The translations under genes and the position numbers were made by a program. A stretch of 64,000 nt of DNA from Streptomyces zagrosensis (GTDB lineage Bacteria; Actinomycetota; Actinomycetes; Streptomycetales; Streptomycetaceae): assembly GCF_014203645.1 (NCBI RefSeq), contig NZ_JACHJL010000007.1:248001-312000 (forward strand), given 5' to 3'. Each line of letters begins with the position of its first letter. Within the stretch, counting starts at the first letter, position 1. This document shows positions 49,488 through 58,161 of the stretch, in pieces. The notes under the pieces are model-generated. The model was not told where the DNA came from and made no database searches. It saw nothing but the letters and a program-made list of their open reading frames with translations.

Positions 49488-51488
49488 ATGTCATCCACGC
49501 TGCCCCGTCTCGCCGCACCGGCCATCGCGACCGCCGACGAGGTGGTGGCCCACACCCTGCTCAACTGCCTGCTCCGCGAGATGTCGGGCCCGGAGCGCCA
49601 TACCGCGGTGAGCGAGGGGCACTTGCATCTGCGCATGCCGCGCAGCGGTGTGCTGCTTCGGGTTCGGTTGCGCCGTACGTCGCTGATCGGCGCCCACCGG
49701 TTCGCCGGGTCCGTCGCCGAGCGGCGCCGCTCGACCTGGGCGGAGTTGTCCTGGCGCGGCCTCGCCGCCCGGGTGGACCGGGAGTTGCGGTTGCGTACCG
49801 GGGTGGCCAACGACGAGTTCATCGAGCAGATCAAACTGAGCCACGCGGGCGTCACCGCCGCGCTGCGGTACTCGACCGCGTACCCGGGCGGGCGGCCCGC
49901 CGAACCGGGCATCTCGCCTGGCTCCGGGCCGGCAGCGGGCCCGCAGCGCCCCGCAGCGGCAGCGGCAGGCTCACCGACCCCCGGGCCGCTAGCCCCGTCG
50001 CTCCCCGGACCAGCAGCAGCCCCACCGGCGACGTGCCCGGCGCGCGGCGCCACCGGTGCCCCGGAGCCCGGGCCGAGCGCGGACCAGCCCCCGGGCCCGG
50101 CATCGGCCAGCGACCCGCATGACCCGGCCGCCGGCCCGGCCCCGGGCAGCGACCCGTATCTCGCATCGGAGCAGTCCTTGATCTTCGGGCACCGCTTCCA
50201 TCCCACGCCCAAGGCGCGTTCGGGAAGCGCTGACGGCTGGCGGCGGTACGCGCCCGAGGCCGGCGCCCGCTTCCCGCTGCACCAACTCGCCGTGCGCGCG
50301 GACCGGATACGGCAGGAGTCGGTGTCCGCGACGGCCCTGGCCGCCCTCGACCGGCAGCGGCCGGTGCCCGATGGCTACCTGGCGCTGCCCGCGCACCCCT
50401 GGCAGTACGCCATGCTGCGCGAGCACCCGGCACTGCGGGCCGCCATCGCCCGGGGTGATGTGTGTGACCTGGGTCCGGGCGGCCGGTGGTTCACGCCGAC
50501 CGCGTCGGTGCGTACGTTGTACGACGGGCGGGTCTTCTTGAAGTTCAGCCTCAATGTGCGGATCACCAACTGCCTGCGCAAGAACGCCGAGTACGAGCTA
50601 GCGGGCGCGGTCGCGCTCACCCAGTTGCTGGAACCGGTGGTCCGTGACCTGAGCACCCGCTTTCCCGGCTGCGAGGTGTTGCGCGAGCCCGCCTACCGCA
50701 CGCTCGCGCTGCGCACCGGCGACGCGAGTGCCGATCGCGAGTTGGCCGAGGGGTTCGGCGTCATCGTCCGCGAGGGGCTTGCGGCCCGGCTGGCGCCTGG
50801 TGTGACCGGGCTGCTCGCCGCCGCGGTCGCCGACGAGTATCCCACCGGTGGCGCACAGATCGGCAGACTGCTCGCCGCGCACCCCGCGGGTGCCGGCCCC
50901 GATACGGCGCTGGCCTGGTGGGATGCCTATCTGCGGCTGCTCGTCCCGCCCGTGCTCGCGGCCTACTTCGACCACGGCGTCGTACTCGAACCCCATCTGC
51001 AAAACGTCGTGGTCGGGGTGGACGGTGACAACTGGCCGCGCCAGGTGCTCTTTCGCGATCTGGAGGGCACCAAGCTGCTGGCCGGACGGCATCGAAGCAG
51101 CCTTGCCGCCTTGCCGGCCGATGTGGCCGGTCCGATGACCTACGACTCTCGGCGCGGCTGGGACCGAGTGGTCTACTGCCTGCTCGTCAACCACGTCGCG
51201 GAGTTGCTCGCGGCGCTGGCCGATCTCTATCCGGAGCTTGAGCCCGCCCTGTGGTCGGCGGTCCGCCGCGTGCTGCACGAACGGTCCGCCGCGCACGGCG
51301 AGCCGCCGCCACTGCGCGCCCTGGCCACCGGAGCCCCGTTGCCCGCCAAGGCCAACCTGTTGACGCGGTGGGGGCGTAAGGCGGACCGCGACGCCGGGTA
51401 TGTCCGTATCGGTTCGCCGCTTGGCTCCGCGCTGCTGTCCGAGGCCGCTCGCGAGGCCGCCACCACCGCCCCCTGGAGCTCCCCATGA
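49488..51488 (+). CDS. IucA/IucC-family NIS synthetase 2 (PvsD-like by position)
   Basis: 666 residues. Canonical motifs are ALPAHPWQYAML (~303), the ATP site LKFSLNVRITNCLRKNAEYE (~351) and VVLEPHLQNVVVG (~500). The FhuF-like C-terminus contains ALATGAPLPAKANLLTRWG. A ~95-residue Pro/Ala/Gly-rich insertion (~132-225) splits the N-terminal domain and is absent from typical family members. It starts immediately after the stop of synthetase 1 (TGAATG), and its own stop overlaps the decarboxylase start. Probably this one activates citrate, but that is inference. Confidence 0.92.
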   Translation: MSSTLPRLAAPAIATADEVVAHTLLNCLLREMSGPERHTAVSEGHLHLRMPRSGVLLRVRLRRTSLIGAHRFAGSVAERRRSTWAELSWRGLAARVDRELRLRTGVANDEFIEQIKLSHAGVTAALRYSTAYPGGRPAEPGISPGSGPAAGPQRPAAAAAGSPTPGPLAPSLPGPAAAPPATCPARGATGAPEPGPSADQPPGPASASDPHDPAAGPAPGSDPYLASEQSLIFGHRFHPTPKARSGSADGWRRYAPEAGARFPLHQLAVRADRIRQESVSATALAALDRQRPVPDGYLALPAHPWQYAMLREHPALRAAIARGDVCDLGPGGRWFTPTASVRTLYDGRVFLKFSLNVRITNCLRKNAEYELAGAVALTQLLEPVVRDLSTRFPGCEVLREPAYRTLALRTGDASADRELAEGFGVIVREGLAARLAPGVTGLLAAAVADEYPTGGAQIGRLLAAHPAGAGPDTALAWWDAYLRLLVPPVLAAYFDHGVVLEPHLQNVVVGVDGDNWPRQVLFRDLEGTKLLAGRHRSSLAALPADVAGPMTYDSRRGWDRVVYCLLVNHVAELLAALADLYPELEPALWSAVRRVLHERSAAHGEPPPLRALATGAPLPAKANLLTRWGRKADRDAGYVRIGSPLGSALLSEAAREAATTAPWSSP

Positions 51489-52978
51489 CCTCCGCACACC
51501 AGCCGGCACGCCACTGCTCCGCAGGGCACCCCCCGTCGCCTCCCGCCCCGACGAGCGCATCGGCGGCTCATGCGCCAGCGCCTAGCACCACGGCCGGCCA
51601 TGGGCTGGTCAGCCCGCGCGCCCTGGCCCACGCCCAGGGCCTGTCCCCGGAGGATCTGCCGGCGTACGTCTACGACCTCGACGCGCTCGATGCGCACGCC
51701 GCGGCCGTACGGAGCGCGCTGCCGCGCACCGTGGAGCTGTACTACGCGGCGAAGGCCAATCCCGCCGCCGAGATTTTGCGTGCCTTGTCCACGCATGTCA
51801 CCGGTTATGAGGTGGCCTCCGGCGGGGAGCTGACCCATGTCGGGTCCGCGGTGCCCGGCGCGCCGCTGGCCTTCGGCGGCCCCGGCAAGACCGAGGCCGA
51901 GCTGCGCCGCGCCCTTGACCGAGGAGTGGAGCGCTTCCATGTGGAAAGCGAGCACGAACTGCGGCTGCTGACCGAGTTGGTCGCGGCCCGGCATCACGCG
52001 GACGCCCGCCCGGTCGGGGTGCTGCTGCGTGTCAACCTGCCAGCGGAGCCCGGTGGAAGGCCCGAGCCCGGTGGAAAGCCGGAGCCAGTGGGACGGTTGG
52101 GGCCGGTGGGGGAGCCGGGGCTCCGGCCGGGCGGAGACGGGGAGCTGGTCCCTGCGCAGCGGCTAGCCCCGAAGGCGGGCGCGGTCGTCGGCCACCCCCT
52201 CCGGGCGGCCCTCACCATGGGCGGCCTCCCCAGCCCCTTCGGGCTCGACCCGGAGCAGCTCAAACGCCTCGTGCCGCTGTTCGCCGATGAGGGCGCCGCG
52301 GCCCGGGCCGGATTGCGGCTGCGCGGCATCCACGCCCACCTCGCCAGTGGCCTCGATGCGCGGGCACAGCTCGCCACGGCCGAGCGAATCGTGCGCTGGG
52401 TGCGGGCCCTGGCCACCGAGGGCGGGCCCTGGCTCGCCGCGCAACTCACCGAGGTCAACGTCGGTGGCGGCATGGCCGTCGATTACGGACGCCCACACGA
52501 CCGTTTCGACTGGGCGGCGTACGGTGCGGGCCTGGACACACTCGCCGCCCGCTACCCGGAGTTCACACTCCGCATCGAACCAGGGCGGGCGCTGACCGCG
52601 TACTGCGGCTGGTACGTCACCGAGGTACTCGACGTCAAGCACAGCCAGGGAGAGGCATTCGCCGTGCTCCGCGGCGGCACGCATCACCTACGCACGCCGG
52701 TCACCAAGGGGCATGATCAGCCGTTTGCGGTGCTCCCGGTGGAGCGGTGGCCAAGGGCCTGGGCACGCCCTGGCGTAGTCGGGGAGCCGGTCACCCTCAC
52801 CGGTCAGTTGTGCACGCCCAAGGATGTGCTGGCCGCGCGAGTCCCCACAGCGTGCCTACGGGCCGCCGACCGGGTCATGTTCGCGCTGGCCGGCGCGTAC
52901 GCCTGGAACATTTCGCACCACGAATTCTTGATGCACCCCCGCCCGGCCTTCCACTTTCTGGGCAGCGCCCCGTACTGA
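51485..52978 (+). CDS. PLP-dependent type III (DapDC/OrnDC-like) decarboxylase (PvsE/SbnH-like)
   Basis: 497 residues with the alanine-racemase-fold decarboxylase pattern. The PLP lysine is in LYYAAKANP; further motifs are VTGYEVASGGELTHV, GIHAHLASG, TEVNVGGGMAVDYG and LRIEPGRALTAYCGWYV. Siderophore relatives (SbnH, PvsE) decarboxylate a citryl-amino acid intermediate rather than free diaminopimelate. The first ~40 residues are Ser/Pro/Ala-rich and probably disordered. A Gly/Pro-rich insertion lies at ~180-215. It is the last gene of the operon, overlapping the synthetase stop by ATGA. Confidence 0.9.
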   Translation: MTSAHQPARHCSAGHPPSPPAPTSASAAHAPAPSTTAGHGLVSPRALAHAQGLSPEDLPAYVYDLDALDAHAAAVRSALPRTVELYYAAKANPAAEILRALSTHVTGYEVASGGELTHVGSAVPGAPLAFGGPGKTEAELRRALDRGVERFHVESEHELRLLTELVAARHHADARPVGVLLRVNLPAEPGGRPEPGGKPEPVGRLGPVGEPGLRPGGDGELVPAQRLAPKAGAVVGHPLRAALTMGGLPSPFGLDPEQLKRLVPLFADEGAAARAGLRLRGIHAHLASGLDARAQLATAERIVRWVRALATEGGPWLAAQLTEVNVGGGMAVDYGRPHDRFDWAAYGAGLDTLAARYPEFTLRIEPGRALTAYCGWYVTEVLDVKHSQGEAFAVLRGGTHHLRTPVTKGHDQPFAVLPVERWPRAWARPGVVGEPVTLTGQLCTPKDVLAARVPTACLRAADRVMFALAGAYAWNISHHEFLMHPRPAFHFLGSAPY

Positions 52979-53210
52979 CCACGCGACGGCGCGCGGGCTG
53001 GGTGGGCTGTGGGCTGGGCGGGCTGTGCGAGAAAAACGAGTGGTCAGTGCGGCGGGTGGTACGGCAGTGTCGAGCACCGAATCAATGCCACGCCACACGC
53101 CACACGGGCGGGCGGGTGCGCGGGTACGGGCGTACGGCGGGACGTACGAACGTGCTCGTCGCGGTGTTACGGCGCGGCGCCCGCATGGCGAAGGATGAGA
53201 GAGGCTGCAC

Positions 53211-53705
53211 ATGGCACAGACCTTGGCTCCCGGTGGCGCAGCGACGGTGATCAAGGACCCGCGCCCGGACGTCCGTTACCCGGCGGAGGTGACCAGCGAC
53301 GATGGCACCCATGTGGTCGTCCGCGCCCCGTGGGCCGGGGCCGAGGTGCGCGACTTCGGGTTCGTCCGTTTCGAGCGGGGCGATGTGTTTACGGAGCACT
53401 ACTGGCGCGATCGTTGGTTCGCCATCAAGGAAGTACGTGATGCGCAGGGGCTGCTCAAGGGCTGGTACTGCGATGTGACACGGCCGGCTCGCGTCGAGGA
53501 CGGCACGCTCGTGGTGGTGGACCTCGAACTCGACCTATGGCTGTCCGCGGACGGCAACACGGTGCTGCGCCTGGACGAGGACGAGTTCGCCGAGAGCGGC
53601 CTGGCCGAGCGCGACCCGCAGGCGGCGGCGCGAGCGCAGGCGGCCCTCGACGAGTTGGAGACCCTGGCCCGCGGCGCTGGATTCCACGAACTGCTGGCCG
53701 CGTAA
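53211..53705 (+). CDS. DUF402 domain protein
   Basis: 164 residues from ATG 53211, with GAGAGG upstream. The DUF402 (FomD-like) beta-barrel is visible in GDVFTEHYWRDRWFAIKEV, GWYCDVTRPARVEDGTLVVVDLELDLWL and LDEDEFAESGL. The Tyr/Trp/Cys/Asp pattern matches Mn-dependent nucleoside phosphate phosphohydrolases of this family. It is separated from the siderophore operon by ~230 bases and is probably independent. Confidence 0.9.
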   Translation: MAQTLAPGGAATVIKDPRPDVRYPAEVTSDDGTHVVVRAPWAGAEVRDFGFVRFERGDVFTEHYWRDRWFAIKEVRDAQGLLKGWYCDVTRPARVEDGTLVVVDLELDLWLSADGNTVLRLDEDEFAESGLAERDPQAAARAQAALDELETLARGAGFHELLAA

Positions 53706-54044
53706 CGGCCCTGCGGCTCGCGCCCGGGCGGCGCATACGGCTCTGCGCCCGGGCGGCGCATACGGCCCTGAGCCCGGGCAGCGCACCCGGCCCGCGCCCC
53801 GCGCCCGCCGCTCGCGCCCCCGCGCATCGACGCATGAGCAGGAACGCGCCAGCGGCGCCCGCGCCCGGCGCTCGGGGGCGGGCTGTGTTGTGCCCAAGAT
53901 CCCCGCCTGGGTGCCTGCTCCGGCCGAGGGGCGGGGGCGGACCCGCGCCAGCTGCCGGGCCGTCCTACGAGCCTCCCGTGCCCGCCTCGGGCCCCGTGTC
54001 CGCCCCCCGGGGGGAGCCCCGTCCGTCTTCTGGGCGGCGCAGCG
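53706..54044. repeat. Intergenic region with ~25-bp tandem repeats
   Basis: Three copies of gcgcccgggcggcgcatacg plus gctct lie at ~53720-53795, with decay in the third. The remainder to 54044 is GC-rich without a gene. Convergent gene ends lie on both sides, but no clean terminator hairpin was found. Confidence 0.65.
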
Positions 54045-54719
54045 TCAGGCGACCCACCGATAGCGCCGCTCGGGCCGGCCCGTTCCGCCGTACCGCAGGG
54101 TGATGTCCACGCGTCCGGTCTCGGCGAAATACTCCAGGTAGCGGCGCGCGCTGACCCGAGACAGGGCTCCGGCCGCCGCGCACTCGGAGGCGGAGAGTCC
54201 CTCCGGGTGCTCCCGCATCACCCGCTCCATCAACTCGGCCGTATGCTGCGCCAGCCCCTTGGGCAGCTCTCTCGATCCGGGTGGCCGGGTGCCAAAGATC
54301 TGGTCCACGTCCTCCTGGCTCGCTTCGCCCAGGTCGGCCAGCCGGTGGCGTAGCGCACCGATATGCCGCAACTGCTCTTGCAGCGCGCTTTGGTTGAACG
54401 GCTTGATCAGGTAGTACAGCGCCCCGGAGCGCAGCGCGGTGCGAATGGTGTGCGCGTCCCGCGCCGCCGTGATGAACAGGGCGTCCACATGGTGCCGCGG
54501 GTCACGCGCTCGCAGCTCGCGCAGCACGCTCAGCCCGTCCAGATCCGGTAGGTAGACATCGAGCAGTACGAGGTCCGGCCGCAGCCGCTCCGCCGCGCGC
54601 AGCGCCTCGGCTCCGCTGTGCGCGACCCCCGCCACGGAGAAGCCTTCCGTAGCGGCGACGCAGCGGCTGTGCAGCCTGGCGACCATGAAGTCGTCATCCA
54701 CGACCAGGACTCTGGTCAT
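54045..54719 (-). CDS. CitB/DcuR-type response regulator
   Basis: 224 residues from ATG 54719. The receiver domain has VLVVDDDFMVARLH (acidic pocket), the phosphoacceptor Asp in LVLLDVYLPDLDG, and the conserved Lys in YYLIKPFN. A linker and a C-terminal DNA-binding winged-helix domain (GLSASECAAAGALSRVSARRYLEYF) follow, as in DctR/CitB regulators of dicarboxylate or citrate uptake. No sensor kinase or transporter is adjacent, so it is an orphan here. Confidence 0.9.
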   Translation of the reverse strand: MTRVLVVDDDFMVARLHSRCVAATEGFSVAGVAHSGAEALRAAERLRPDLVLLDVYLPDLDGLSVLRELRARDPRHHVDALFITAARDAHTIRTALRSGALYYLIKPFNQSALQEQLRHIGALRHRLADLGEASQEDVDQIFGTRPPGSRELPKGLAQHTAELMERVMREHPEGLSASECAAAGALSRVSARRYLEYFAETGRVDITLRYGGTGRPERRYRWVA

Positions 54720-55044
54720 CGATGCCCCCCTTGCCTCAACGGCCCGCTCGCCTGCGGGCCTTATCCGTGCGGCCCACCGAGCGGCAGGCGTGAACTCAAC
54801 GACCACAACGTCTTTTAATACCGGAAGCGAGACAACGGGGTAACCCGCGGGCAGCATGTGGGCCACGTCACGGCCTCCCCGTCCGTGCGAGGCGGTCGGC
54901 GACTCCCCCCGGCGTCGGCCGCCTCGTTTCCTTCTCGTCTCCTCTTTGTACCTTCTACGCGCCAGCACCATCCCCCACGATTCCTCCCCGCACCACCCCC
55001 ACAGCCGGGCCCCCGTACCCCCCCTCGCGGGGGCCACGGCACTC
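54720..55044. other. Upstream region of the response regulator, no gene seen
   Basis: This holds the regulator's promoter region: an unusually AT-rich cttttaatac patch at 54811-54820 could give a minus-strand -10. The rest is Pro/Arg-coding chance frames. Confidence 0.35.
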
Positions 55045-55094
55045 CGCCCTGGCGCGTTCTTTGCCTTCCCTCTACGCGCCAGGGCGGACTTTTT
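55045..55094 (+). terminator. Strong intrinsic-terminator-like hairpin with no obvious upstream gene
   Basis: A perfect 12-base stem (CGCCCTGGCGCG / CGCGCCAGGGCG) with an 18-base loop is followed by gactttttcg. The T-tract indicates plus-strand termination. The nearest plus-strand gene ends at 53705, so it may end a small RNA or act as an attenuator. Confidence 0.6.
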
Positions 55095-55361
55095 CGTATG
55101 ACGCTCGCCGCTTGCCGCGCGCTCGGCCGGTTCGTCGGCCCGCGCACCGCGTTAGTCCGGCCCGGCGAATCTTCGCACCCGGCACGGCCGCACCGTGACG
55201 AGCCGCCGCCCCATCGGATCGCCTTAACGGAGCCGTACCAACTGCACGTCTCCTGGCGCCGGTAGTGGCGCTGACGTCGGTGTGGAGCGAGCCGCGGGGC
55301 CCGGCGCCTGGCACCCGACACCCGACCCCTGGCCGCGGTGGCGAGGTGCCTCGGCTCCTAG

Positions 55362-55411
55362 TTGACCGTCCGCGTACCGATCGGTACTGTCGCTTGCGTA
55401 CCGATCGGTAC
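55362..55411 (+). promoter_or_regulatory. tetR promoter with two identical palindromic operators
   Basis: TTGACC (55362-55367) and TACTGT (55385-55390) are 17 bases apart. The 14-base palindrome GTACCGATCGGTAC occurs twice, at 55374-55387 inside the promoter and at 55398-55411 just downstream, with centres 24 bases apart. This is the typical layout for TetR autorepression of the gene at 55517. Confidence 0.88.
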
Positions 55412-55516
55412 GCCTGTCTTACGTGCGGGCCGGACGGGCTGCGCGCGCAAGCGGCGCGGTGCCGCCGGCTTCGCCGTGGCGGGTAGCGATCCACTGAGGA
55501 GAGAAGGGCGAGTCGT

Positions 55517-56101
55517 ATGGCCGACGACAGCACCGGGCGTTCACCGGCCGGTGAACGGGTCTGGCAGGCCGCGTGCGAGTTGTTCTCCCGGGACGGCATC
55601 CGCTCGGTCGGAGTGGCGGAGATCGCGGCGACCTCGGGAGTGGGGAAGCCGAGCCTGTACCGGAACTTCGGCTCCAAGGACGAACTCGCCGTCGCCTATG
55701 TGAAGGCTCAGGCGGTGGCCGGGCTTGAGTCGTTCGAGGTGGCGCGCCAGGCGTGTCCCGGCGACGAGCTGGCTCAACTGCGGCATGTCATCGCCCGGGT
55801 CGCTGGCGAGATGGGGACGCCCGGCTATCGCGGGTGCGTCATCGCGAACACGGCGATCGAGTTCTCCGATCGGGAGCATCCGGTACGGCAGGCGGTCGAT
55901 GAGCTGAAGGCCGAGTACCTACGCCGGCTGACGACGCTGGTCGCGCGGCTGCCGGTACGCGATCCCGAGGCGCTGGCGTACACCCTCCAAATCCTGATGG
56001 AAGGGGCCGGCGCCGCCGCGCAGTTCTACTCGGTCGAGCGGTCACGTGCCACCCTGGTCGAGGCGGCGGACCGCATCATCGCCTCCTACCTGCGCCAGTA
56101 G
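55517..56101 (+). CDS. TetR-family regulator
   Basis: 194 residues. The helix-turn-helix is VGVAEIAATSGVGKPSLYRNF, followed by FGSKDELAVAYVKAQ and a ligand domain with GCVIANTAIEFSD and the C-terminal YTLQILMEGAGAAAQ. ATG 55517 has GAGGAGAGAAG upstream. The double operator just before the gene suggests autoregulation. The downstream nitroreductase may be co-regulated, though it is ~260 bases away with its own leader. Confidence 0.93.
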   Translation: MADDSTGRSPAGERVWQAACELFSRDGIRSVGVAEIAATSGVGKPSLYRNFGSKDELAVAYVKAQAVAGLESFEVARQACPGDELAQLRHVIARVAGEMGTPGYRGCVIANTAIEFSDREHPVRQAVDELKAEYLRRLTTLVARLPVRDPEALAYTLQILMEGAGAAAQFYSVERSRATLVEAADRIIASYLRQ

Positions 56102-56364
56102 CCGCCACCCGGCGGTGCCACCGCCGGGCTGATCCTGGCCGTCATGCGGTGAGCCCCGTTACGCCCCGCTGCCCGCTGCCCGCTGCCCGCGGCTCCCGCG
56201 GTGCCGCCCCGGGTGGCTCGCCGCCCCCTCACCCGCCCCGTCTCCGTTCTTCTGTGTCGCCGCGGCCATGCCTCAGCGCTCGCCGTCGCGGCCCACTGCC
56301 GTGCGCCCCGATCGCTTTATTTTGTCCGCATTTTCCGTGTTTCTCACTGCTCCGGAGTATCCAG

Positions 56365-57046
56365 ATGACCATGACCGACCCGATGCCCGCGTACGCAGAA
56401 AAGCTCATACGCGGCCGGCGCGCCGTGCGGGCCTACCGCCCGGACCCGGTTCCGGAACCGACGCTGCGCGCGATCTTCGCCCTCGCCGGAGCGGCACCCT
56501 CCAGTTCCAACACCCAGCCCTGGCAGGTCGAGGTGGTCAGCGGCGCTGCGCGGGACGCCCTGAGCCGTGACCTGCTGGCCGCCGCCGACGAGCAGCGGCT
56601 ATCGATGGACTTCGACTATCACCACGACATGTACACCGGCGTGCACCGCAGGCGGCGCAGTGCCGCGGGCGCGGTGATGTACGGAGCCATGGGCATCGCG
56701 CGCGACGATCAGGCGGGGCGCGACGCGGTGAACCGGGAGAGCCTGCGCTTCTACGGCGCCCCGCACGTCGCCCTGCTCTTCATGCCGCCCAACGCCGAGG
56801 AACGCATGGCCAACGACACCGGCATGTACGCCCAGACCCTGCTGTTGGCGATGACCGCGTACGGCGTCGCCAGTTGCCCGCAAGGCCTGCTCGGCTTCTA
56901 CGCCGACACCATCCGCGCGTCCCTCGGCATCGAGGAGGGCAATGATGTTCGGCATCTCCTTCGGCTACGCCGACACCTCATCCCCGTGGAGCAGGATCGC
57001 TGTGCCGCGCGCGGAGTTGGACGAGACCACCCGCTTCCACCACTAG
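56365..57046 (+). pseudogene. Nitroreductase-family gene with a C-terminal frameshift
   Basis: From ATG 56365 the protein is a clear FMN nitroreductase: RRAVRAYRPDPVPEPTL, AAPSSSNTQPWQVEVV, DTGMYAQTLLLAMTAYGVASCPQG. At ~56940 the frame leaves the family pattern. The expected end, MFGISFGYADTSSPWSRIAV then ELDETTRFHH and stop at 57044-57046, lies in the +1 frame from 56945. Reading straight on gives an Arg-rich tail to 57120. So the last ~35 residues, part of the FMN pocket, are displaced by an indel or a sequencing error. Confidence 0.8.
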
Positions 57047-57116
57047 CGCCCAGGGCTTTGCCTTTTAGATCATCCATAACCATTCAGGGCCGTCGCGCGT
57101 GCGGGCGCCGCGGACC

Positions 57117-58004
57117 CTAGCCAAGCGTCAGCAGTACGGTCGCCGCCGCGGCGGACAACAGGCCGATGGCTTGGGCCCGGGTGGCCCGCTCGTGGAGCAC
57201 GGACAGCCCAAGGAGGGTGGGGATGGCCGGGTAGAGCGAGGCGAGCACGACGGCCAGGGCCAGCATCTGCTGCTGTGCGGCAAGCAGATATAGAGCGAGG
57301 CCACCGGCCGCGCCCGCGCCTGTCACGGCCGCAGCCGCGAGGAGTCCCACAGGTTGCCGGAAGTGCTCGCGGTGCCGGTAGGCGGCGGGCAGGAGGACCG
57401 CGACGGCGGCGACCCGACCACAGGGCACCGGCCACAAACCGGCGGCGGGCGCGGCCTGGGCCAGCCCGATGTACTGCACGGCGACCCCGGCGCTGGCGAC
57501 CAAGCCGTCCGACACCGCGGGCCCAACCTCCACGCCTGCGTCAGGAAGTGGTCCGGGCCCGTTCCCCCCATCAGGCTTGCCGCCACGGTCGCCACGGTCG
57601 CCACGGGAGACCAACCACAGGGCTGGCACCGTCACGCACATGCCCAACCAGGCCAGGGCAGTGGGGCGATCGCCGAGCAGGCACACCCCGCACAGCACCG
57701 ATAGCGCCACCCCCGTGACAGCGCTGATCGGGATGACGATGCTCATCGCCCCACGACTCAGCCCTCGATTGAGGAAGTGCATGGCCAGACCGCTGCCGAG
57801 GCCCGACAGCGCGCCCCACAACATGTCCGCGGAACCGACGTGTTCGGCGGGCACGCTGACCGCCAGGACGACCGCCAAAGCGAGGCCGCCCACCTGCCCC
57901 ACGAACGTCACGATGGCGAAGTGCGCGCGGCGGGAGAGCAGTCCGCCTGCGAAGTCAACGACTCCGTAGCAGGCCGCGGAAGACAACGCGAGGAAAACAC
58001 CCAT
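57117..58004 (-). CDS. DMT-superfamily (EamA) transporter
   Basis: 295 residues, about ten membrane helices in two EamA halves (GVFLALSSAACYGVVDFAGGLL at the start; YLLAAQQQMLALAVVLASLYPAIPTLLG in the second half). A hydrophilic Gly/Asp/Pro-rich loop (~135-160; GDRGDRGGKPDGGNGPG) separates them. Export of metabolites or amino acids is typical; the substrate is unknown. Confidence 0.9.
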   Translation of the reverse strand: MGVFLALSSAACYGVVDFAGGLLSRRAHFAIVTFVGQVGGLALAVVLAVSVPAEHVGSADMLWGALSGLGSGLAMHFLNRGLSRGAMSIVIPISAVTGVALSVLCGVCLLGDRPTALAWLGMCVTVPALWLVSRGDRGDRGGKPDGGNGPGPLPDAGVEVGPAVSDGLVASAGVAVQYIGLAQAAPAAGLWPVPCGRVAAVAVLLPAAYRHREHFRQPVGLLAAAAVTGAGAAGGLALYLLAAQQQMLALAVVLASLYPAIPTLLGLSVLHERATRAQAIGLLSAAAATVLLTLG

Positions 58005-58068
58005 CCGCTGTGAGTCCCCCGTCTTTACCGAATCACTGCTCCGATGATCGCGGCCGGCTTCCGGGACC

Positions 58069-58099
58069 GGCCCACGGCATCCCTACGATGCCGTGGGCC
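58069..58099 (-). terminator. Terminator downstream of the methyltransferase gene
   Basis: A perfect 12-base stem (GGCCCACGGCAT / ATGCCGTGGGCC) with a seven-base loop. It lies between the methyltransferase and the DMT transporter, both on the minus strand. Confidence 0.8.
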
Positions 58100-58161
58100 A
58101 CCAGCGCCGCACTGGCACATGGGCGGCTCTGCGAGGTATCAGCGCCGACTCGACGGTGCTG

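Noticed and set aside
54858..55265. Plus-strand frame of 135 residues, and its shorter form from 55098
   Set aside because: Pro/Arg-rich, crosses a terminator-like hairpin, no ribosome-binding site and no recognisable family.
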